Part shown: piece after piece, positions 56,719 through 64,000 of the stretch
Layout: each line of letters begins with the position of its first letter
Numbering within the stretch: position 1 is the first letter of the stretch
NCBI GenBank assembly: GCA_963819645.1
Contig: CAWFWZ010000001.1
Span: 124,001-188,000 of the forward strand
DNA: 64,000 bases
Direction: 5' to 3'
Source of the DNA: CAVVDY01 sp963819645
GTDB taxonomy: Bacteria > Acidobacteriota > Terriglobia > Terriglobales > Acidobacteriaceae
Notes under the pieces: generated by a model
Told to the model about the DNA's origin: nothing
The model's input: the letters and a program-made list of their open reading frames with translations, nothing else
Databases searched by the model: none
Made by a program: the position numbers and the translations under genes

Positions 56719-57498
56719 ATGCCAATGGGTCTCGAGGTCGCCGGACGCAGCGACGTAGGAAGAGTGCGCTCGTCTAACGAGGACAGCTTCGGCTACGATC
56801 AGCGGCTGGGCGTGTACGTCGTCTGCGACGGCATGGGTGGCCATGCCGCCGGGGAAATCGCCAGCAAAATCGCGGTCGACAGCGTGCTCGCTTATTTCCG
56901 CGACAAAGAACCCATGGCCGCCGACGCTACCCTCATTGATGCTCCCATCGGCGCCCGCCTTCTGGCCGATGCCGTCAATAAAGCCAACGAGTCGATTCTC
57001 CTGTACGCCGACCAACACGAGGCGACCGCGGGTATGGGGACGACGCTGGTGGCAGCGCGGTTCTGCGACGGCAAGTTCACCATCGCCCACGTCGGCGACA
57101 GCCGCATTTACCTGCTACGCGATGGCGAACTGGTGCAGCTTACCGAGGACCACTCATTTGTCATGGAACAGGTGCGACGCGGCGTGCTCACCGTCGAAGA
57201 AGCGAAACAGTCTTCCGCGCAGCACATCATTACGCGAGCATTAGGTACCGGCGACGACAGTCCGCCTGACCTGGCCGAGTTTCCTGCGCAGGAAGGCGAT
57301 TTGCTGCTGCTGACCACCGACGGCATCCTGCGGCACGTCGAGGACAGCGAGATCAAGACCATCCTTTCGCAGATCCCGTCGCTGCAGGGTGCGTGCGACA
57401 CGCTGGTCGACGCTGCCATCGAAGGCGGCGGCGAGGACAACGCAACCTGCCTGCTGCTCAGGGTGAAAAACGTCAACGGAGCCGGTCCGCAGAAGTAG
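56719..57498 (+). CDS. PP2C-type protein serine/threonine phosphatase
   Basis: A 259-residue cytoplasmic protein. PPM/PP2C motif order: GRSDVGRVRSSNEDSF, VVCDGMGGHAAGEIASKI, GMGTTLVAARFCDGKFTIAH, GDSRIYLLRDGELVQLTEDH, LLLTTDGILRHVEDSEI and EGGGEDNATCLLLR. All metal-binding Asp residues are visible, so it should be active. Bacterial members of this length (Stp1/PrpC-like) counteract Ser/Thr kinases. No kinase gene lies in the window. The GAF-GAF-SpoIIE protein elsewhere in the window is a different PPM subclass. Confidence 0.94.
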   Translation: MPMGLEVAGRSDVGRVRSSNEDSFGYDQRLGVYVVCDGMGGHAAGEIASKIAVDSVLAYFRDKEPMAADATLIDAPIGARLLADAVNKANESILLYADQHEATAGMGTTLVAARFCDGKFTIAHVGDSRIYLLRDGELVQLTEDHSFVMEQVRRGVLTVEEAKQSSAQHIITRALGTGDDSPPDLAEFPAQEGDLLLLTTDGILRHVEDSEIKTILSQIPSLQGACDTLVDAAIEGGGEDNATCLLLRVKNVNGAGPQK

Positions 57499-57600
57499 GC
57501 TGAGTTCGCCTTCGGTATCACCGGCTTAACGTCACTCGTTCTCCCTCTGCTACACTCGAATGTTTTTCAGCAACCTTCATAACCTTCTGAGGCACTTCTC

Positions 57601-58465
57601 ATGCAGATCAAGAACGTAGGTGTAATTGGCGCGGGGACCATGGGCAACGGCATCGCTCACGTCTTCGCTAAAGGCGGCTACAACGTCACGCTGGTCGACG
57701 TCGAGCAGCGCTTTCTCGACCGCGGACTCGGCGACCATCAGCAAGAACCTTGAGCGCGAGGTCAGCAAGTCGAAGATCACGGCGGAGCAGCGCGATGAGG
57801 CGCTCAAGCGCATCCAGTCGAGCGTCGATCGCAAGCAGCTTGCGTCGTGCGACTTCATTGTCGAGGCGGCGAGCGAGCGCTTCGAGATCAAGACGGAATT
57901 GTTCCGCGACCTCGACGCCATGTGCCGGCCGGAGGTGATTCTGGCATCCAACACTTCTTCTATTTCGATCACCAAGCTGGCGGCGGTCACCAAGCGTCCC
58001 GACAAAGTTATCGGGATGCACTTCTTCAATCCGGTTCCGATGATGAAGCTGGTCGAGGTCATTCGCGGGCTGGCGACCTCGAACGAGACTTACGCCACGG
58101 TGAAAGAGCTGGCCGAGAAGCTGGAGAAGACGCCGGTCGAGGTGAACGATGCTCCGGGATTTGTTTCTAACCGGGTGCTCATGCCGCTGCTCAACGAGGC
58201 CATGTATGCGGTGATGGAAGGGGTCGCCACGCCGGAAGCGGTGGACGAGGTCTTCAAACTCGGAATGGCGCACCCCATGGGACCGCTTACTTTAGCTGAC
58301 TTCATCGGCCTCGATGTTTGCCTCGATATCATGCGCGTGATGCTGGCGGGTTTGGGCGATCCTAAATACCGGCCGTGTCCGCTGCTGATCAAGATGGTGG
58401 ATGCGGGGTGGCTGGGACGTAAGTCCGGACGCGGCTTCTACACCTACGAGCAAGCGGCGAAGTGA
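57601..58465 (+). CDS. 3-hydroxyacyl/3-hydroxybutyryl-CoA dehydrogenase, one frameshift
   Basis: ATG 57601 (MQIKNVGVIGAGTMGNGIAH) with the NAD(P)-binding GxGxxG motif. The frame changes near 57715; the continuation holds DFIVEAASERFEIKTELFRD, PEVILASNTSSISITKLAAV (SNTSS catalytic region), IGMHFFNPVPMMKLVEVIRG (catalytic His), PGFVSNRVLMPLLNEAMYAV and GPLTLADFIGLDVCLDIMRV. The length of about 287 residues matches 3-hydroxybutyryl-CoA dehydrogenase (PaaH/Hbd-like). It works in fatty-acid or butyrate-type CoA metabolism. A small membrane-protein gene follows in the same direction. Confidence 0.92.
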
Positions 58466-58473
58466 GGAGCTGA

Positions 58474-58803
58474 TTGGCGTACCTCATCGCGATCATCGCC
58501 GGACTTGCTACCGGTTGGGTCAATCAGAAGGTTGACGACGCGTTGCTCACTGCGTTGTGTGTGCTTTTCTTCACCATGGTTCTCGGCGTGTGGAAGCCTG
58601 AGCGTCCGTGGCGGTGGGGATTGATCGTGTGGGCGGGCGTGCCGCTGGTGCTCGGCTATTACCAGTACATCGTCAAATGGCCGCATGATCGCGGTCAGGT
58701 GTATGGAGCGTTTCTGCAACTGCTGGCCGCCAACGCCGGATCGTATGGCGGCCACTTTATGCGTCGCATGACCGAAGGCGTGTTCGGGAAGGATCAGAAG
58801 TAG
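58474..58803 (+). CDS. Small membrane protein of unknown function
   Basis: A 109-residue protein with a TTG start at 58474, GAGGAG six bases upstream. Hydrophobic segments: MAYLIAIIAGLATGWV, LLTALCVLFFTMVLGVWK and GLIVWAGVPLVLGYYQYIV, then a soluble tail HDRGQVYGAFLQLLAANAGS. It starts 8 bases after the previous stop, probably the same transcript as the dehydrogenase. No family recognised. Confidence 0.7.
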   Translation: MAYLIAIIAGLATGWVNQKVDDALLTALCVLFFTMVLGVWKPERPWRWGLIVWAGVPLVLGYYQYIVKWPHDRGQVYGAFLQLLAANAGSYGGHFMRRMTEGVFGKDQK

Positions 58804-58987
58804 AGTCGGCGTTATCGCGCAGCTTTTTCGACATCGACTGACTCGACCTTCGATAAGACGATCAATTCCGCGCGAATCTCCTTGTATCTTTATTCTCGTC
58901 TTAACCTAGCTACTACCAACATAGGCGAAACTAACTCGTTTGGGTCGGCCGCTTCGGCCATATCTTGCCTCTCGAGGAGACCTCGCC

Positions 58988-60679
58988 ATGAAACAAACAA
59001 GACTGTTTCGCCCGGCTCTACCGGTGCGTTGTTCGCTGCTTACGATCGCGCTGGCAGCGTTGTCCACTACAGCTTTTGCGCAGAAACCTGCGCCTCGCGC
59101 GCGCCCTGACGGCGTGTTTTTTCAGCCCGGCAACCTGGTTGTCAGCCGGAGCGTGTACGATAACATCCCGGGAATCATTCGTGTCGGTATGCCGCTGCCG
59201 CCGGGCTGCACCGCTGCGCCTGCCGGTTGCGCAGGCAATGCGAGTAACGACGGAACTTATCCGCTGGTGTGGAACAACGATCTGGTCGACGGCTCGTTCG
59301 GTATCACCTCGCGTATCGAGCTGGATCAGTACACACCTGCCGGACAATTCGTGAATTCAGTCGAAGTTCCCAACAGCGACAATTTCCTGATCAGCCGCAC
59401 GCCGCCCAAGCAAGACCAGCTCGTTACCAGCTTCTCATCGAAGTCGGAAGTCGGGCTGAATCTTTCCACCGACGGAACCAAGCTGACCTTCATGGGCTAC
59501 GTTGCGCCAGTCAACTCAATCGACATCTCCAATTCGAATACGCCCGGCATCGTCGATCCCACAAACCAGGTGGTGGCGCAGAACTATCGTGCGGTCGCTG
59601 ATGTCGACGCTTACGGCACATTCCACTTCACCGAGACCAGGGCCTACAGCGGTAACAATGGACGCGCCGCCATCCTGAACAACAGTAACGGCGATAACTA
59701 CTTTTATCTATCGGGCAACGCCGGAAACGGCGGCAATCCGCAGCCCGATGGAATCATCATTGGCGCGGGCGCGCAGTTTGTGATTCCTTCGCTGCTTCCG
59801 GAGGTTCAGCAGAATCCGCCGAACCCGTCTGATCCCTTGGGCAGCTTCAACATCACCCAGCTTGGCGACAAGTTGGACAAGGTTGGCAAGGACACGAACT
59901 TCCGTGGCCTGACCATTTTCAACAACGTGGTTTATTACACCAAGGGCAGCGGCGGCAACGGTGTCAATACCGTGTACTGGCTCGACCCGACGCTCGCGAC
60001 TTGCAACGATTCCAACGGCGTGGGGCTACCTCCGTCCAATGCCGTGTTGCCCACTATGCCGCTGGCATACAACCACGACCACAACGTCATCCAGAGCATT
60101 GGGCTTGACCCGAACAACATGTGCGTGTTGAAAGGTTTCCCCACGGCGCTGAAGTCGAAGACGTCGTTCCCGTTCGGCATCTGGTTTGCTGATGCGAACA
60201 CTCTGTATGTCGCTGACGAAGGAAATGGCGACAACACTTATTCCAACGGCATGTACACGGTCGCTGCCGGGCAGAAAACCGCTGGGTTGCAAAAGTGGAT
60301 TTTCGATCCAAACGCGCAGCAGTGGAACCTTGCTTACACGTTGCAGGCAGGCCTGAACCTCGGGGTACCGTACATAATCCCGGGATATCCGACCGGCAAT
60401 AACCCGGCGACGAACCTGCCATGGGCCCCCGGCACCGACGGCCTGCGCAACGTCACCGGCGTCGTCAATAACGATGGCACCGCAACGATCTATGCGATCA
60501 CGTCAACCGTCAGCGGCAACGGCGATCAGGGAGCCGATCCCAACATGGTGGTTGCCATTACCGACCTGATCAGCGCGACGCAGTTGCCGCAGAACGAGAG
60601 CTTCAGTGTGTTCACTTCGGCGAAGAATCTGGAAGTGCTGCGTGGCGTCTCGTTCACGCCGGTTGCGGGCAGTCGCTAG
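58988..60679 (+). CDS. Large secreted beta-propeller-like protein
   Basis: A 563-residue protein from ATG 58988 with GAGGAG upstream. The signal peptide RCSLLTIALAALSTTAFAQ precedes a beta-rich body with repeats of the kind NFRGLTIFNNVVYYTKGSGG, FGIWFADANTLYVADEGNGD and LRNVTGVVNNDGTATIYAIT, suggesting a lactonase/NHL- or YVTN-like propeller. No active-site motif is recognised. Related long proteins occur in exported sets of soil Acidobacteriota. The frame is intact. It stands alone, followed by a strong terminator at 60709. Confidence 0.75.
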   Translation: MKQTRLFRPALPVRCSLLTIALAALSTTAFAQKPAPRARPDGVFFQPGNLVVSRSVYDNIPGIIRVGMPLPPGCTAAPAGCAGNASNDGTYPLVWNNDLVDGSFGITSRIELDQYTPAGQFVNSVEVPNSDNFLISRTPPKQDQLVTSFSSKSEVGLNLSTDGTKLTFMGYVAPVNSIDISNSNTPGIVDPTNQVVAQNYRAVADVDAYGTFHFTETRAYSGNNGRAAILNNSNGDNYFYLSGNAGNGGNPQPDGIIIGAGAQFVIPSLLPEVQQNPPNPSDPLGSFNITQLGDKLDKVGKDTNFRGLTIFNNVVYYTKGSGGNGVNTVYWLDPTLATCNDSNGVGLPPSNAVLPTMPLAYNHDHNVIQSIGLDPNNMCVLKGFPTALKSKTSFPFGIWFADANTLYVADEGNGDNTYSNGMYTVAAGQKTAGLQKWIFDPNAQQWNLAYTLQAGLNLGVPYIIPGYPTGNNPATNLPWAPGTDGLRNVTGVVNNDGTATIYAITSTVSGNGDQGADPNMVVAITDLISATQLPQNESFSVFTSAKNLEVLRGVSFTPVAGSR

Positions 60680-60708
60680 ACCTTGGCGAGCGTTGCTACA
60701 AACGAAAA

Positions 60709-60733
60709 AGGCGGGTCGCATAGCGGCCCGCCT
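60709..60733. terminator. Strong bidirectional terminator
   Basis: AGGCGGGTCGC-ATA-GCGGCCCGCCT (11-bp stem, one G-T wobble) with A5 on the left and, on the minus strand, TTTTTCG. It lies between the convergent propeller-like and TPR genes and may serve both. Confidence 0.8.
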
Positions 60734-60750
60734 CGTCAAACACCCTTCTC

Positions 60751-62948
60751 TCAGTGTTTGGTCTCCGCGCCGGCGTTTTGCTGGGCGAGCCGCACCTTGG
60801 CGGATTCCAGTTCCTTCTGTACCTTCGCGACGTCGTCGCTGTCGACTTCCGCCGGAATCGTCTTGTTCCACTCTTCCAAAGCGCGCTCCCAATTGGCGGC
60901 GGCCAACTTCAAGCGGCCTGTCTTCTGGTACAGCTCTCCAAGATGGTCATGAACGGTCGGGTCATTGCCGATGCGCTCTGAGGCGCGACGCAGATTCTCT
61001 TCGGCGAGGTCGTAGTTGCCCATCTTGTAGTATGCCCAGCCCAGCGAATCAAGATAAGCGCCATTGTTAGGTTCGAGCGCAATGGCACGCCGGATGTAAC
61101 CCAGCGACTCGTCAAGACGCGTACCGCGGTCCGCCAACATGTAGCCGAGATAGTTGAGCGCCATCGCGTTCTTGGGATCGCTGGCAATCACTTTGCGGAA
61201 TTCTTCCTCGGCCAGGTCGTACTTCTTCTGCCGTTCGTAGATTGAGCCGGCGACAAAGTTTACGTAGTCCTTGTCTTCCTGCTTGGTCGAGAGCGCCATT
61301 GCCTTGTCGATGTTTTGTTCCGCCTCGTTCCACTGCTTGGTGCGGCTGTACATCTGGGCCAGCGCGATGTAAACCTCGCGATCATCGTTGTTGTTCTTCA
61401 GCATGCCCTGCACGCGCTGGATCGCCGGCTGGGGGTTGCCCATATCAGCCTGCTGCGAAGCGGCAATGAGCTGAAGTCCACGGTCGTTGGGATACTTCTT
61501 GGCAGCTTCATCGGCGGTGGTCGTCGCCATCTGCCAGTTCTTGTTGTCGCGGTAGGTCTCGATGATCTCCTGATAAGCACGGATGCCATTTTCATCGCCC
61601 AGGGGAAGCATCTTGCTTGAAGGTGTCAATTGCAAGTTGCGGCTTGTTGGCCTCGCGATAGACCGTGCCGAGCCGCTCCAGGAAGACCGCACGGTTGTTG
61701 CGGTCGGAGGCCTCGTACTGCCCGTCGGGGCGCTCGGTCTTGGTCAGCAGAGTGTTCAGAATCTGGATCGCGTCGTCATATTTGCCCTGCGAATCATCGA
61801 TGACGGCAATGTTGTACTGAAGCTCAAGCGAATCGGGCACGATGGCGGTGGCCTTCTTCAGTGCATCCGATGCCTGGTCGTATTTGCCGTTGCGGCGATA
61901 GATCTCCGCAATGCGCATGTAGGTCTGGGCGTCGGAGGGATCGGAGTCGGCAATCAGCTTGTACTGTTCGAGCGCCGCGTCGGTCTGGCCGTCGTTCAGC
62001 AGGTTTTGCGCCAGGCCGCGAACATAGTCGAGGTTATCTTTATCCTGATCGACTGCGTGCCGGTAGGCGTCCACTGCCTTGCCGTAGTCTTTGCTCTGTT
62101 CGTAGGTGTAGCCCAGGGTGGAGTAGAGCTTCGCGGTACGCGCCTTGTTCAGGAATGGCGTTCAGCACCTGAAGCGCACGCGAAGTGTCACCCTCCTCGT
62201 TATAGAGGATGGCCAGCGTGGTGACGGCGTCTTCCGACTGCGGTTGCAGGTTGACGGCGATCTTGAACTCGGTCTCCGCCTTCAGCAGCTCATTATTGAT
62301 GCGATAGAGGCGGCCGAGCAGCAGGTGGTCCTCAACGCTTTTTGGATCCAGCTTTACGATTGCCTCGTACTGCTCGATGGCCAACTTCAGCACTTCCTGC
62401 GACTGGTTGTTGGCCTGCATGTCGCCAAGCGACCGCAGGTAGATGCGGCCCAGCAAGCGGCGCGCTTCCAGATTGTTGCCGTCGCGCTTGAGGATGTCCT
62501 GCGCTTCCAGAACGGCATCGCGGATGCGCCCGGTCTTCGCGTACAGCTCCGCCAAGCCTGCGTTTAGGTAGTCGGAGTCAGGATCGTTCTCGATTGCCGC
62601 GCGGTACTCTTCGATAGCCTTGGTGGCATAGTCCGCCCGCCCGTACGTGGACACCATCTCCTCGTACATGTGAGCCATCATGAAGTGGTAGTACGCTGCC
62701 GCTTTGTCGGGCTGGGCCGGCTTCGCCGCCGCCTCACCTTTATCAGCAGGAGCGGTTGCAACCGGAGCAGCATCCTCATCTCTTGTTTCGGGCGCAGCTG
62801 TATCAGGCGCAGTCTTCTGCGCCGGAACTGGAGCCGGAGTCTCTACGCCGGACGCTGGCTCAGACTGTGAGGGCTGTTGCGCGAAAGTGCCGGCAGGTGC
62901 AGCCAGCAGCAGGGCAATCGATAGCTTGCAAAACAGATTCAAATTCAT
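60751..62948 (-). CDS. Secreted/periplasmic TPR-repeat protein, two frameshifts
   Basis: ATG 62948 (MNLNLFCKLSIALLLAAPAG signal sequence), then an Ala/Pro/Thr-rich linker and many TPR units: AIEEYRAAIENDPDSDYLNA, GNNLEARRLLGRIYLRSLGD, QYEAIVKLDPKSVEDHLLLG, LYRINNELLKAETEFKIAVN, MRIAEIYRRNGKYDQASDAL, NDREVYIALAQMYSRTKQWN-type, YDLAEEEFRKVIASDPKNAM and DLAEENLRRASERIGNDPTV. The frame changes near 62155 and 61610; about 730 residues in total. A periplasmic scaffold or assembly role is likely. Partner proteins are not evident. Confidence 0.88.
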
Positions 62949-63109
62949 TGAGTGGACCGGCAACTCTCAGGCCATTGGATGCGACGCATAAGCGCAAAGG
63001 TCTTTCTATTTTAGTGGTTCGTGGTCAAGACGGGAACCGTGGGAAAGTACCCTCTCACCCACCTCTATTGAAACACAGGAAATGGTTGGACGTAGCGGGA
63101 AAACAAAGG

Positions 63110-63637
63110 TTAAGGCGCCGGAACTTCCTGGAGCACCCGGATCTTCCATGAATTCTCCGCCGCCGTCATCAGGACGACGTAATGCGCGGTAACATCCTGT
63201 GACGCCACGACCTTATCGCCGTCGAGGACTTGGACCTGCAATTGGGCGGTGTCGTGTAACTCCATGGCTGAGCCTTCGCTGGAATAGAACGTCGCCCGCA
63301 CCCGGTGGCCGCGATCGACGTAACGGCGATGAAGTCCAGCCTTCTTCTGCTGTTTTATGGTTTCAGCCAATTTGTCGTCGGCAGTTCCAATAAAATTAGC
63401 GCCCAGAAGATCGGGGCGGTTCTGGTCCAGAGCGTCTGCCATAGCCCGCCAGGCGGCTGCATAATCGCGAGCGACGGCCTTCTCGGTTGCGTCCTCTACC
63501 TGTCGGGGAGAGGCATTTTGAATGTCGAGAGTCACCGCGGGGGTGTTGGCGGCGAGGACCGTGGAAGTGCCGGACCCGGGTAGCGAGCACAGGAGTGCGA
63601 GGGACGCGATGGAACCAAAAATCAGGACCCGCTTCAC
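63110..63637 (-). CDS. Secreted protein of unknown function
   Basis: A 175-residue protein. The GTG start at 63637 overlaps the previous stop (GTGA). The signal sequence MKRVLIFGSIASLALLCSLP is followed by SASPRQVEDATEKAVARDYA-type helix, FIGTADDKLAETIKQQKKAG and a C-terminal beta part HYVVLMTAAENSWKIRVLQE. The layout (helix hairpin then NTF2-like strand set) is compatible with a nuclear-transport-factor-2-like or small binding domain, but I do not assign a family. Coupled with the following partial gene. Confidence 0.65.
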   Translation of the reverse strand: MKRVLIFGSIASLALLCSLPGSGTSTVLAANTPAVTLDIQNASPRQVEDATEKAVARDYAAAWRAMADALDQNRPDLLGANFIGTADDKLAETIKQQKKAGLHRRYVDRGHRVRATFYSSEGSAMELHDTAQLQVQVLDGDKVVASQDVTAHYVVLMTAAENSWKIRVLQEVPAP

Positions 63638-64000
63638 ATGCCACCTCGCCAGTGAATTTCATTTCCCACTACAACGCCCGAGGCAACAGAGATAGTCGCG
63701 TCAGCGCTCGCGGGGAGTAAGGCTTGGGCGGCGCCCTTTTTGATGCGGGCGTCAACCGTACTCCTGCCATTGGCGTCGGTCGAGGTAAAGGTCACAATGG
63801 TTCCGTCGGGCACGGGATTGCCGGAGCAATCGTGAATGGGATCGGTGCTGACCAGAATGCCTTCCTTGGTCTGACGAGCATTCATGTGAATGTTGCACGG
63901 ATCGGAGGCGACCTCCTGCACGACCCGGCGCGTCGATGCCGGCCCGCTGGATGCGACGAACTGCGCGGGTCCTTCCTTCTTGGAAGAGTCCAGCTTGACG
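63634..64000 (-). CDS. Ig-like domain protein, partial (N-terminus beyond right edge)
   Basis: The frame is open to the right edge, with no start visible, giving about 121 residues. It reads GPAQFVASSGPASTRRVVQE, then ILVSTDPIHDCSGNPVPDGT, IVTFTSTDANGRSTVDARIK and ATISVASGVVVGNEIHWRGG. The 'D.(C)SGNPVPDGT.VTF...G.S..D..I..G.A...L' pattern is a Big-1/invasin-like Ig domain. It is probably part of a larger exported protein. The stop overlaps the GTG start of the next gene by four bases, so they are coupled. Confidence 0.7.
   Translation of the reverse strand, partial: VKLDSSKKEGPAQFVASSGPASTRRVVQEVASDPCNIHMNARQTKEGILVSTDPIHDCSGNPVPDGTIVTFTSTDANGRSTVDARIKKGAAQALLPASADATISVASGVVVGNEIHWRGGM

Overview
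The window is GC-rich, gene-dense bacterial chromosome. Gene content (M13 and S9 secreted peptidases, DUF885, DUF2911 and DUF1572/DinB proteins, many short secreted proteins) and several families of dispersed intergenic palindromes resemble soil Acidobacteriota of the Koribacter/Terriglobia type. That assignment is inference from gene content, not a phylogeny. Many conserved genes (trmFO, egtB, egtD, the transketolase-like gene, tdh, the peroxiredoxin, the TPR gene) are broken only by single-base frame changes, while both halves keep their family motifs. I read most of these as uncorrected sequencing or assembly indels and annotate one gene per locus. Indels are densest at 23.8-34 kb, 46.2-47.2 kb and 52.8-55 kb.

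Layout. 0.4-4.1 kb: a remnant that looks phage-tail-like (small phage-type protein, large tail/baseplate-like protein, secreted repeat-domain protein). 4.3-8.9 kb: a dual-specificity-type phosphatase, a helical protein of unknown role preceded by a leader with two tandem terminators, ridA, a secreted GlcG/HbpS-like protein and a membrane protein. 9.0-15.4 kb: trmFO, the ergothioneine pair egtB-egtD, a glycosyltransferase, and a methyltransferase/metallo-hydrolase pair. 15.6-18.7 kb: a GAF-GAF-SpoIIE phosphatase translationally coupled to lysA. 19.3-21.2 kb: a low-complexity secreted protein and three consecutive small secreted Cys/Met/His-rich proteins, probably metal-binding. 22.3-25.5 kb: tandem DUF2911 paralogues and a heavily frameshifted PQQ-type beta-propeller. 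25.7-29.5 kb: an intergenic palindrome array, an FHA-GAF-sigma54 activator and a PLP decarboxylase. 29.6-34.1 kb: a small AT-hook-like protein, a secreted protein, an orphan receiver domain, a PhzF-like protein, a 1-Cys peroxiredoxin and a selenocysteine tRNA. 34.1-43.2 kb: an ABC-F ATPase, a small Zn-ribbon protein, two tandem paralogues (one membrane-anchored), a transketolase-like enzyme, two VOC proteins and a DUF885 hydrolase. 43.5-64 kb: a pair of unknown ORFs, secreted unknowns, tdh, DinB, M13 and S9 peptidases, a LolA-like secreted protein, a PP2C phosphatase, a 3-hydroxyacyl-CoA dehydrogenase, a secreted beta-propeller-like protein, a TPR protein and a secreted pair at the right edge.

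The most informative single feature is the tRNA-Sec (anticodon UCA) at 33971-34067. It implies that the organism makes selenoproteins, although neither selA/selB nor an obvious UGA-containing selenoprotein gene is visible here. I found no CRISPR array, rRNA, integrase or complete insertion sequence.
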